DNA of 64,000 nucleotides from Collinsella aerofaciens (lineage in GTDB: Bacteria; Actinomycetota; Coriobacteriia; Coriobacteriales; Coriobacteriaceae). A model generated the notes under the pieces. That model saw only the letters and a list, made by a program, of their open reading frames with translations, did not search any database and was not told where the DNA came from. The position numbers and the translations under genes are program-made. Every line of letters starts with the position of its first letter. Position 1 is the first letter of the stretch. The stretch is taken from contig NZ_JAQLEM010000004.1 in assembly GCF_028209885.1 (NCBI RefSeq), forward strand, positions 1 to 64,000, read 5' to 3'. This document shows positions 18,664 through 25,561 of this stretch, in pieces.

Positions 18664-19755
18664 CTACAGTTCAACTTCCAGTTCGGCTTTGTGCTCGTAG
18701 AGGTAGTCGCGCATGTAGGGGATGGCAAATGAGACCTTGCCGTACGAAGGAGCCTCGATAATCGATTCTCTTAACAGGCGGCTGCGGACGGAGCTCACCT
18801 GTTGAGGCGTTTTGTTTAGGGCATCGGCAACCATGCTGGTCGAGCTCGTCTGCCCCAAAGACGCCATGCTCAGCAGATAAGCGATGCACGTGGGCGGAAT
18901 GCGCTGCAGCGCGGGCTCAATCACCATGGCGCAGAAGCGTTCGCGTGCCGTTGCAATGCCGCGCTCGGCTTCTTCTTCTCCAATAATCGGTGTATGTGCG
19001 CGTCTTGCCAACTGCCATGCGTAGTATCCAACGAGTTGGATCATGAAAGGATAGCCTTGCGTTGCCTCGGCAAGTTGGCCGGCAATACCTGGCTGCAACT
19101 CCATGCCAGACGCTTCAATGGTTTCCTCGAGGGAGTACGACACTTCGGTTACTGCCACAGCCTTCAGATCAAAGGGGAGGGCACGGCGCAAAAACGTAAG
19201 TGTCTTTCCGTTGATGATGCTTTCAATCATCGAAGGCAGCCCAGCAAAAACAAAGGCGATATCAAGGTCTTCGCCGATAACCTGCTGAATCGCAATGGAG
19301 AGCGTTCGGACCTCATCGAGCTCTGCGTCTTGAACCTCGTCGAGAGTGATGAGCAGGCCATTTCCATTCTTGGTTATTGTCTGTCTCATGGCGTCGCGTA
19401 GCGATGGGCCGATTCGCTCAATATCTATGCTGCCGATGGATATGCCAGCTACGGTGGGCTCAAATCTGGCGTGTTTGGCCTGGAATTTGGGCTGCAGCTG
19501 TTCGAGAATGCGCTGGCAAAGTCCCTCGGTTGCGACCTCTTTTATGACCGTCCAGCCACGGCTTTGCGCCAAACGTGAGCACTCGTCAAGGAGGACCGTC
19601 TTGCCCGTTCCACGGACGCCGGCTATGCGCATTAGGCGCCCAGGGGCACCAGGCCCGTTGACGAGGCCTTCACTGAATTCTTCGAGCACATCTTCGCGGC
19701 CGATAATCGTGGGAGGTGTTTTACCTGCTGTGGGCTTAAAAGGGTTTGTTTGCAT
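18664..19755 (-). CDS. AAA/STAND-like ATPase
   Basis: About 363 residues. Walker A is GVRGTGKT (about residues 44-51) and Walker B is LLITLDEVQD; a sensor-like FAGLPSM follows. The C-terminal part (TCIAYLLSMASLGQTSSTSMVADALNKTPQQVSSVRSRLL) reads as a winged helix, so DNA binding is plausible. It resembles archaeal-type ORC/Cdc6-like ATPases found singly in many bacteria, function unknown. ATG at 19755 follows AAAGGTGG; a GTG nine bases upstream overlaps that site. The promoter region consists of 10-bp tandem repeats. No partner gene is evident. Confidence 0.75.
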   Translation of the reverse strand: MQTNPFKPTAGKTPPTIIGREDVLEEFSEGLVNGPGAPGRLMRIAGVRGTGKTVLLDECSRLAQSRGWTVIKEVATEGLCQRILEQLQPKFQAKHARFEPTVAGISIGSIDIERIGPSLRDAMRQTITKNGNGLLITLDEVQDAELDEVRTLSIAIQQVIGEDLDIAFVFAGLPSMIESIINGKTLTFLRRALPFDLKAVAVTEVSYSLEETIEASGMELQPGIAGQLAEATQGYPFMIQLVGYYAWQLARRAHTPIIGEEEAERGIATARERFCAMVIEPALQRIPPTCIAYLLSMASLGQTSSTSMVADALNKTPQQVSSVRSRLLRESIIEAPSYGKVSFAIPYMRDYLYEHKAELEVEL

Positions 19756-19773
19756 GTGAGCCACCTTTGCTCA

Positions 19774-19843
19774 AGATATAGCAAGATATAGCAAAGTATA
19801 GCAAGATATAGCAAAGTATAGTGAGATATAGCAACGTATAGCG
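19774..19843. repeat. Seven tandem 10-bp repeats upstream of the ATPase gene
   Basis: Consecutive units AGATATAGCA, AGATATAGCA, AAGTATAGCA, AGATATAGCA, AAGTATAGTG, AGATATAGCA, ACGTATAGCG. The 10-base period puts every unit on nearly the same face of DNA. They start about 18 bases upstream of the ATPase start, so they are iteron-like operator or promoter repeats. Confidence 0.85.
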
Positions 19844-19965
19844 CTGTTCGCGGGTTCTTACGGTGGTGCTATTTTCCGAATGCCGCGCGGATAAAGCGCT
19901 GGGCGAACAGCTTGTTGGCAACTCACGAGGGCTCGGGGTGCCAATTTGGGGTGCAGTAGTGCTGC

Positions 19966-20125
19966 GCCACGAAAAGGGCCTATCTACTACGTTTAAGCCG
20001 CAGGGGTCAACCATAGTCGGCTTTTTCGAAAATCGACAAGCTGTCTACCTGCGGTTTTGTTTTCACGGTTTTCGGTATGGCCGAGGCTATCCGTGTTAAC
20101 GTAGTAGATGGGCCACTTTTGTGGC
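19966..20125. repeat. Palindromic element with 31-bp imperfect terminal inverted repeats
   Basis: Arms 19966-19996 and 20095-20125 share GCCAC, GGCC and ATCTACTACGTT in inverted order with few differences. Inside, GCCGCAGG and CCTGCGG form a second nested pair. No coding potential. MITE-like or a large structured RNA; the 19756-20259 intergenic region holds only this, the 10-bp repeats and a hairpin at 20162-20197. Confidence 0.6.
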
Positions 20126-20161
20126 AAGGGGGCCGATCTGCGGGCCAGGGTAGCTAAAAGA

Positions 20162-20197
20162 GCCCCGTCCCAAAAAGACTGATTGGGAGCTGGGGCG
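20162..20197 (-). terminator. Hairpin before the GntR gene
   Basis: GCCCCGTCCCAA pairs with TTGGGAGCTGGGGC with a small bulge; the T-run is on the minus-strand side. No minus-strand gene ends here, so its role is uncertain. Confidence 0.4.
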
Positions 20198-20259
20198 TGT
20201 CGATGCGATAGTATTACGTGGTGATATTCGACAAACCGTGGGCTTCATCCGAGGGCTTT

Positions 20260-20952
20260 ATGGAACAACACCAGCATTATCAGAGCCTGCAAGACCAGGC
20301 ATACAACGCATTGCGCTCCAAGATCATCTATGCCGAGCTCAAGCCTGGCACGCGCCTTTCGGCGATTGGTCTGGAAAAGGAGACGGGAATCGGGCGCACG
20401 CCCATTCGCGAGTCCTTTGTGCGCCTGCGTGAGCAGGAGCTGGTGGAAACGCGTCCCAAAAGCGGCACTTATGTCTCAAAAATCAGCATGGAGCGCGCCG
20501 AGAACGCCTGTTTCTTGCGCGAGAAGCTCGAGAGAAGCGTGCTCATTAAATGTTGTTCGGCTGCTACGCCCGAGCAAAAGCAGCGGCTTGAGCAGATTCT
20601 TGCCGAGTCCGAGTCACTCGACCATAGCGAAACACGTCGTTTCTTTGACCTGGACAACCTGTTCCATGAGACGTGTTTTGAGATTGCCGGTCGTCACATG
20701 TTGTGGGATTGGATGAAGAGCATCAACACGCATTTTGAGCGATACAACTGGTTGCGTATGGTGTCGCAGGATTTGGATTGGGAGCCGATTCGTCGGCAGC
20801 ATCGCCGGATTCTCGAGGCCATTAAGGGGGGCGATACCGACACGGCGAGCTATCTGGCAGAGACGCACCTGCACCTGATGCCCGAGGAGCAGGGCCCGGT
20901 TATCGCCTTGCATCCCGACTATTTTGAGCTGTCCAAAGACTCGGCCATCTAA
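20260..20952 (+). CDS. GntR-family regulator with FCD domain
   Basis: About 230 residues. N-terminal winged helix (LRSKIIYAELKPGTRLSAIGLEKETGIGRTPIRES is the classic GntR pattern, residues 15-50) and a C-terminal FCD all-helical domain with the His/Asp residues that usually bind metal and an organic acid. ATG at 20260 has GAGGG at six bases; a GTG at 20218 is an alternative. Family members often control sugar-acid catabolism, and eda-kdgK lie next door, but the target is inferred. Confidence 0.85.
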   Translation: MEQHQHYQSLQDQAYNALRSKIIYAELKPGTRLSAIGLEKETGIGRTPIRESFVRLREQELVETRPKSGTYVSKISMERAENACFLREKLERSVLIKCCSAATPEQKQRLEQILAESESLDHSETRRFFDLDNLFHETCFEIAGRHMLWDWMKSINTHFERYNWLRMVSQDLDWEPIRRQHRRILEAIKGGDTDTASYLAETHLHLMPEEQGPVIALHPDYFELSKDSAI

Positions 20953-20967
20953 CTCGCCCCCTTCATT

Positions 20968-21034
20968 AGTTGCGGTGAAATAGGGATTGTTTTGCGGCTC
21001 TGATGGTGCAAGCAGTCCGTATCTCACCGCAACT
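20968..21034. repeat. 67-bp palindrome
   Basis: Arms 20968-20982 and 21020-21034 match at 14 of 15 positions (core GTTGCGGTGA/TCACCGCAAC); inside, GGATT/AGTCC and TTGC/GCAA continue the pairing. Follows the GntR gene directly. Confidence 0.65.
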
Positions 21035-21060
21035 GCCGGGGCACTATCGGGGCACGAAAA

Positions 21061-21130
21061 AGCTGCGGCGCCGCTTGGAGGAAAAGACCGGAAGCAAGGG
21101 CCCATTCCTCCAGACGGCGCCGCAGCTGTT
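21061..21130. terminator. Hairpin, possible bidirectional terminator
   Basis: AGCTGCGGCGCCG (21061-21073) and CGGCGCCGCAGCT (21115-21127) form a perfect 13-bp stem with inner GGAGGAA/TTCCTCC. AAAAA precedes and GTTTT follows, so it can stop transcription both ways. Confidence 0.7.
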
Positions 21131-21189
21131 TTGATGGCTCGGTTTTTGTCGATGTGGCTCAACTGGGCGCGGTTGCCAGCCGAGTAGGC

Positions 21190-21290
21190 AAAGCGGCTCG
21201 GGGGCGTGTCGCTTCCGTCACGTTCTATCAGCATACAAGACGGTTTTGGTTCTTGTTCGTGACGGAAACGGCGCGCTTCCGAGCCGCTTT
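21190..21290. repeat. 101-bp nested inverted repeat
   Basis: Outer AAAGCGGCTCGG (21190-21201) and CCGAGCCGCTTT (21279-21290) are perfect; an inner TTCCGTCACG (21213-21222) pairs with CGTGACGGAA (21258-21267). Third large hairpin in the 20953-21345 gap, which has no gene I can support. Confidence 0.65.
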
Positions 21291-21293
21291 AAA

Positions 21294-21334
21294 AGAAAGG
21301 GGGCGAGGTCTAGGGCACGCCCCCTTTCACGATA
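21294..21334 (-). terminator. Terminator of eda
   Basis: GAAAGGGGGCG / CGCCCCCTTTC stem, followed on the minus strand by TTTCTTTT, 12 bases after the eda stop. Confidence 0.85.
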
Positions 21335-21345
21335 GAGAGCTAAAC

Positions 21346-21987
21346 CTAGCCGCGGACCTTCTTGACGACGTCCATGGCCTCGCGGGCAATCTGCTCGACC
21401 TTGGAGAAGTCGCCGTCGGCAAACAGGGCCGGCTTGACCATCCAGGTGCCACCGCAGGCGATGATGGCGGAGGAGCTCAGGTACTCCTCGACGTTGGCAG
21501 TGCTCACGCCGCCGGTGGGCATAAAGCGGTGACCGACAAACGGAGCGGCGAGGGCCTTGATGGTGTTCAGGCCGCCATACTGGGACGCGGGGAAGAACTT
21601 GGTGACCTTGAGGCCCAGGTTCTCGGCTGCGGTGACCTCGGAGGGGGTTACGGTGCCGGGAAGGACAGGCAGGTCGATGTCGATGCAGTGCTTCACAACG
21701 TCCTCGTTGTAACCCGGGGAGACGATGAACTTGGCACCGGCTGCGCGGGCCTGCTCAACCTGCTCGACGGTCAGGACAGTGCCGGCGCCAACGCACATCT
21801 CGGGCTCGGCCTCGGCCATAGCGGCGATGCACTCGGCGGCGCAGGCGGTGCGGAAGGTGACCTCGGCGGACTTCATGCCAGCTGCCATAAGGGCGTGGGC
21901 GAGCGGAGCGGCGTCCTCGACCTTGTCGAGCACGACGACCGGCACGATGCCCAGGGACTCAAGCGTGGTGTAGAACTGATCGAACAC
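21346..21987 (-). CDS. eda: KDPG/KHG aldolase
   Basis: Splits 2-keto-3-deoxy-6-phosphogluconate into pyruvate and glyceraldehyde 3-phosphate. About 213 residues with the (beta/alpha)8 aldolase pattern: Glu in SAEVTFRT, GAGTVLT and the Schiff-base Lys in LKVTKFFPAS. Start is GTG at 21987 with GAAAGGA upstream; earlier in-frame starts have none. It follows kdgK (which makes KDPG) on the same strand after 253 bases, with a hairpin between, so it may be partly separately expressed. Confidence 0.93.
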   Translation of the reverse strand: MFDQFYTTLESLGIVPVVVLDKVEDAAPLAHALMAAGMKSAEVTFRTACAAECIAAMAEAEPEMCVGAGTVLTVEQVEQARAAGAKFIVSPGYNEDVVKHCIDIDLPVLPGTVTPSEVTAAENLGLKVTKFFPASQYGGLNTIKALAAPFVGHRFMPTGGVSTANVEEYLSSSAIIACGGTWMVKPALFADGDFSKVEQIAREAMDVVKKVRG

Positions 21988-22186
21988 AATGTTCCTTTCG
22001 ATGTATGGCGCGCATGGGCGCGTGATTGCCAAATATGCTGGTCAGGAGCCGATTTTGGATTGGTTATCGGAGGCACTGCTTGGGGTTCAAGCAATTCCAA
22101 AACCAGCTGCTCGACCAGTCATGTAGGGAATGCCAGGCAAAACCGGAATGGGACTGGTGGTTTTGTCCAGCCGGAGGAATCGGGGA

Positions 22187-22229
22187 GCGGGCCGCAGGGG
22201 TATGGGATTGGAAAGCTGCGGCCCGCGGA
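22187..22229 (-). terminator. Hairpin between kdgK and eda
   Basis: GCGGGCCGCAG and CTGCGGCCCGC form a near-perfect 11-bp stem just after the kdgK stop. The minus-strand tail lacks a T-tract, so it may only dampen read-through into eda. Confidence 0.5.
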
Positions 22230-22240
22230 ATGGAGACGGA

Positions 22241-23275
22241 CTAGCGCGCGACGCGGGTGCCACCGTCGGCGGCGGATGCCACGGCTGCGATCTCGTCTGC
22301 GGTCACCAAGTTGGAATCGCCCTTGATGGTGAGCTTGAGGATCGAGGCTGCAATCGCGTAGTTGACGGCGTCCTGCGGGTCAAAGTCGTTGATGAGGGCA
22401 TGGACGAAGCCGGCGTTGAAAGCGTCGCCGGCGGCAACGCCCTCGAGCACGTGCACATCGTGAGCAGGGGAGAACCAGTACTCGCCGCTCTCGGCGTCAA
22501 AGAGCATGCCCATCCAGATGGAGCGCTCGACGCAAGAGATGTTGCGGACGACCGAGGCGACCTTTTTGCAGCCGTACTCGGCGCAGATCTGACGGGCCAT
22601 CTCGACGTAGGTGTCGCGCTCCTCGATGCCATGGGCAAGGGAACCAGAGACGCAGGTCATGCCGAGGCCGGCGGGCGCATCCTCGTCGTTGGCGATGCAG
22701 ATGTCGACGAGCGGCAGGAGTTCCTTCATGGTGGCCTGCGACTTCTCGGGCGACCACATCTTGCCGCGATAGTTCACGTCGCACACGGTGGTGATGCCCT
22801 TGGCGCGGCAGGCGGCGAGTGCCTCCTTGCAGGCGGCGGCCATCTCATCGGAGACGGCGGGGGTCACGCCGGAGAAATAGAAGACATCGATGCCCTTGAG
22901 GATCTCGTCCCAGTCAAAGACGTCGCGTTTGGCCATGTTGATGGCAGAGAACTTGCGGTCGTAGACGCAGCCGTTGCCGCGCTGCGAGGCGCCGACCTCA
23001 AACACATAGGAGCCAAGACGGTCGCCCTGACGCACGACGCGCGTTGTGTCGACGCCGTAGGCCTTCAGCGAGCGCAGCGCGCACTCGCCTAGGCGGTTGG
23101 CCGGGACAACGGATACGTAAGCGGCCTTGTCGCCTTGGTAGGCCAGGGAAAGAGCGGTGTTGGCCTCGGCGCCACCGTAGCGGACGTCAAACTCGGTTGC
23201 CTGCTCAATGCGCAGATGATCTTTGGGCGAGAGCCTCATCATGATTTCGCCGAAGGTAAGAACCGTTTTACCCAT
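22241..23275 (-). CDS. kdgK: 2-keto-3-deoxygluconate kinase (PfkB family)
   Basis: Phosphorylates KDG to KDPG, the substrate of the neighbouring aldolase; together they complete uronate or pectin breakdown. 344 residues, ribokinase fold with GEIMMRLSP, the substrate-site GGAEANTA and the second PfkB signature VAAGDAFNAGF containing the catalytic Asp. Ends in a C-terminal GDSNLVT segment typical of the KDG-kinase group. ATG at 23275 is chosen because upstream in-frame sequence runs into a hairpin and operator region. Probably repressed by the divergent LacI protein. Confidence 0.9.
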   Translation of the reverse strand: MGKTVLTFGEIMMRLSPKDHLRIEQATEFDVRYGGAEANTALSLAYQGDKAAYVSVVPANRLGECALRSLKAYGVDTTRVVRQGDRLGSYVFEVGASQRGNGCVYDRKFSAINMAKRDVFDWDEILKGIDVFYFSGVTPAVSDEMAAACKEALAACRAKGITTVCDVNYRGKMWSPEKSQATMKELLPLVDICIANDEDAPAGLGMTCVSGSLAHGIEERDTYVEMARQICAEYGCKKVASVVRNISCVERSIWMGMLFDAESGEYWFSPAHDVHVLEGVAAGDAFNAGFVHALINDFDPQDAVNYAIAASILKLTIKGDSNLVTADEIAAVASAADGGTRVAR

Positions 23276-23318
23276 GGTCGCGCAGCTCCTTCTTGCTCGT
23301 GCGTACACCTTTGATATG

Positions 23319-23376
23319 GCGTTGGCGCGGAGGTGCCAAGACGGTAGGGTACATCTTTGCACCTCCGCGCCAACGC
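23319..23376. promoter_or_regulatory. 18-bp perfect inverted repeat in the kdgK leader
   Basis: Arms 23319-23336 and 23359-23376 (cores GGCGCGGAGGTGC/GCACCTCCGCGCC) fold into a very stable hairpin in the untranslated leader of kdgK, just downstream of the putative operators. No T-tract follows on either strand. Confidence 0.6.
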
Positions 23377-23379
23377 TTG

Positions 23380-23426
23380 CCGAAATCGGTTTACGAAATC
23401 GGTTTCGTTTCGAGTTGTAGTATACT
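23380..23426. promoter_or_regulatory. Tandem LacI-type operators and divergent promoter
   Basis: CGAAATCGGTTT occurs twice, at 23381-23392 and 23394-23405. Each has the AAANCGNTTT form with a central CG that LacI-family proteins bind; the second extends to ACGAAATCGGTTTCGT. AGTATACT at 23419-23426 is palindromic and can give a -10 box on either strand. Confidence 0.6.
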
Positions 23427-23509
23427 CACCTACAGCGTTTTGCAAGCGAGATTTTTAAAAAAATGCCTAAAATGGTTCAGACTGCCGACTTTGGGAAACG
23501 GGGTGCGCT

Positions 23510-24532
23510 ATGGCGCAGATGAGAATCAAGGACATTGCCGCCGAGGCGGGCGTGAGCCCGGCCACGGTCTCGCGCTATCTCAACAACCGTCCCGGGCAAA
23601 TGACCGAGGAGACCCGTGCCCGCATTGCCGAGGTCATCGAGCGTACCGGCTATCGCCCACGTGCTGCCGCGCGCAATCTGCGCAGCTCGCGTACCAACCT
23701 CATCGGTGTGATCCTGGCCGACATCGCCAACCCGTTCTCCAGCGCTATGCTCGAGGGCCTTTCCGCCAGCGCCGCGGCGCGCGGCTGCTCGCTCATGACG
23801 GCCATTAGCGGCAACGACCCCGCTAAGGAAGCGGAGTCGCTCACCAGACTTATCGATGCCGGCGTGGACGGCCTGGTCGTCAACACCTGCGGAGGCAATG
23901 ACGAGGCGATCGCCGCGGCAGCGGGACGTCTGCCCGTCGTGCTGCTCGACCGCGACGTTGCCGACGGCGGTGTTGACCTGGTGACATCTAACAACCGTGA
24001 GCTGGTCGCCGGCTTGGTAGACGCCTTGGCAGCTGCGGGCAGCGAGCGTCTGTGCCTGCTCACCGAGGCAAGCGACGATAGCCCCGTGCGTCGAGAGCGC
24101 GCCGAGGCCTTTGCCGACGAGCTTTCGCGCCGCGGCCTTGCGGGCGAGGTCGTCACCCTGGCCGATGGTGGCGCCACGGGCGTTGGCCGTTTGGACAAGA
24201 CCATCCGCGACTACGCGGGCAAAAGGCTCGGCCTTATCGCCGTCAACGGCCTGGTTTTCCTGCGTTTGACCGAGGCGCTGGCGCAGCTTGGTCCCTCGCT
24301 GCCGGCGGGGCTCAAGATCGCAACGTTTGACGACTACCCCTGGAACCACGTGCTCTTTGGCGGCGTCACCACGGCCGCGCAGGACACCCTCACCATTGCC
24401 GAGCGCGTAGTCGAGCGCCTTTCCGAGCGCATCGACGTTGTTACCACCACCGTGGGCGAGGCCGCAAAGCTCGCCCCCAAGCGCATCGAGATTCCCGGCC
24501 ACATCGAACACCGCGCTTCGACCTCGCGCTAG
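23510..24532 (+). CDS. LacI-family transcriptional regulator
   Basis: 340 residues. N-terminal HTH (IKDIAAEAGVSPATVSRYLNN) and hinge (RAAARNLRSSRTN), then a periplasmic-binding-like sensor domain (IGVILADIANPFSS, ending FDDYPW and the C-terminal LAPKRIEI). Divergent from kdgK-eda with LacI-type operators between, so it likely represses those genes and itself, responding to KDG or a related sugar acid. Confidence 0.92.
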   Translation: MAQMRIKDIAAEAGVSPATVSRYLNNRPGQMTEETRARIAEVIERTGYRPRAAARNLRSSRTNLIGVILADIANPFSSAMLEGLSASAAARGCSLMTAISGNDPAKEAESLTRLIDAGVDGLVVNTCGGNDEAIAAAAGRLPVVLLDRDVADGGVDLVTSNNRELVAGLVDALAAAGSERLCLLTEASDDSPVRRERAEAFADELSRRGLAGEVVTLADGGATGVGRLDKTIRDYAGKRLGLIAVNGLVFLRLTEALAQLGPSLPAGLKIATFDDYPWNHVLFGGVTTAAQDTLTIAERVVERLSERIDVVTTTVGEAAKLAPKRIEIPGHIEHRASTSR

Positions 24533-24563
24533 CCTGTGTGATAATATATAGACAATGTCATAC
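24533..24563 (+). promoter_or_regulatory. Promoter/operator of the RHH-MNT/HEPN pair
   Basis: GATAAT lies near 24540 and an imperfect inverted repeat (TGTGTGAT...ATGTCATACA) covers it, immediately before the AGGAGG site at 24563. This is where an autoregulating RHH protein would bind. Confidence 0.4.
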
Positions 24564-24574
24564 AGGAGGTATCC

Positions 24575-25069
24575 ATGACTGCGTCTGTGCTGAGTGTGCG
24601 AGTGGACTCGTCAATTAAAGACTCATTTGCCGAACTGTGCGAAGAGCTTGGCATGACTTCGTCTGTTGCGGTCAATATGTTTATGAGGCAGATGCTGCGC
24701 GAGCGCTCTCTGCCGTTTGTTCCTTCACTTGGTAAAAGCTCTGCGAGCGAAAGCGCCGCGACGGGCATTTTGGATACTGCCCAGATTGAGTCCGCCGTCC
24801 GCGAGGCGGCCAGCTCGATTCCCGCCATCAAAACCGTGATTCTTTTTGGTTCGTATGCCCGTGGCGAGGCGCATGCCGATAGTGATATTGACTTGCGTCT
24901 CGAAGTCGATCGCGAGCAGGGCTTTGGTCTTTTTGCGCTGTCGGCGTTTGGCGAGGCGGTGCGCAAAGAAACCGGGAGGCAGGTTGATCTCGTCTCTAGT
25001 GATCATCTTGATGACGAACTTGCCGCGGTAATCGAGCGCGAAGGAGTGATCCTTTATGATCGCGCGTAA
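24575..25069 (+). CDS. MntA-type antitoxin fused to an N-terminal RelB/DinJ domain
   Basis: 164 residues in two parts. Residues 1-50 are a RelB/DinJ ribbon-helix-helix module (LSVRVDSSIKDSFAELCEELGM, ending RERSLPFVPS). Residues 85-164 are a minimal nucleotidyltransferase with an exact GSX10DXD motif (Gly92-Ser93, Asp104, Asp106). MntA enzymes neutralise HepT by adding AMP to a toxin tyrosine. The next gene encodes the HEPN toxin and overlaps by 14 bases. The fused DNA-binding module, which separate MntA proteins lack, would allow autoregulation. Confidence 0.88.
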   Translation: MTASVLSVRVDSSIKDSFAELCEELGMTSSVAVNMFMRQMLRERSLPFVPSLGKSSASESAATGILDTAQIESAVREAASSIPAIKTVILFGSYARGEAHADSDIDLRLEVDREQGFGLFALSAFGEAVRKETGRQVDLVSSDHLDDELAAVIEREGVILYDRA

Positions 25070-25427
25070 GTCAGACAGCCTTCGCGCCCAAGAGGTTTTG
25101 GAGGCCATCTCCGAAACGAACGAGCGCATCAAGGCTTTTGATATCACCGAGGACCAGTTTCTGCATGCGAATGACGTGCGGACGAGGGCGTTGGCGGACT
25201 CCCTTTTGATGTGTGCGCTTAGGGTGACGGAAGAAGCGGGCAAATTGTCGGAACGCTCGCAGCGGCTTCATCCCGAAATTGAATGGCGTGGAATTATCGG
25301 CATGAGAAATTATCTTGCGCATGATTACGGCAATGTCGACCGCTCGGTTGTTTGGGATGCAGTGACGATGGAGTTCCCTGCGCTGGAACGAGCCTGTAGA
25401 CAAATTGTCTCCGAATCTGAACGCTAG
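25056..25427 (+). CDS. HepT-type HEPN toxin (DUF86)
   Basis: 123 residues, helical HEPN ribonuclease domain. The active-site motif RX4HXY is exact: Arg84, His89, Tyr91 in RNYLAHDY; in characterised HepT the tyrosine is the residue AMPylated by MntA. The ATG lies inside the end of the antitoxin gene, a translational coupling typical of such pairs. No terminator is clear before the next gene 134 bases on. Confidence 0.88.
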   Translation: MIARKSDSLRAQEVLEAISETNERIKAFDITEDQFLHANDVRTRALADSLLMCALRVTEEAGKLSERSQRLHPEIEWRGIIGMRNYLAHDYGNVDRSVVWDAVTMEFPALERACRQIVSESER

Positions 25428-25561
25428 CCGCTCGTTCGCAACTGCCTGTTCGCACACGTTTTTTGAGCGCTTGATACACTTTAACCCTGCGGAAACATTT
25501 TTCTGCGATAGTATCTGCGATATAGACCAGTCGAAACCCGCCCGAAAGAAAGGGGAGCGAC

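Noticed and set aside
18459..18728. Short minus-strand frame after the flavin oxidoreductase (contains ANATDEAIIAKVKELLGP)
   Set aside because: It crosses a terminator hairpin and the end of the ATPase gene and has no start signal. The middle piece could be a decayed gene end, but I cannot identify it.
19774..19843. CRISPR array
   Set aside because: The tandem units are 10 bp with no spacers, and no cas gene is present.
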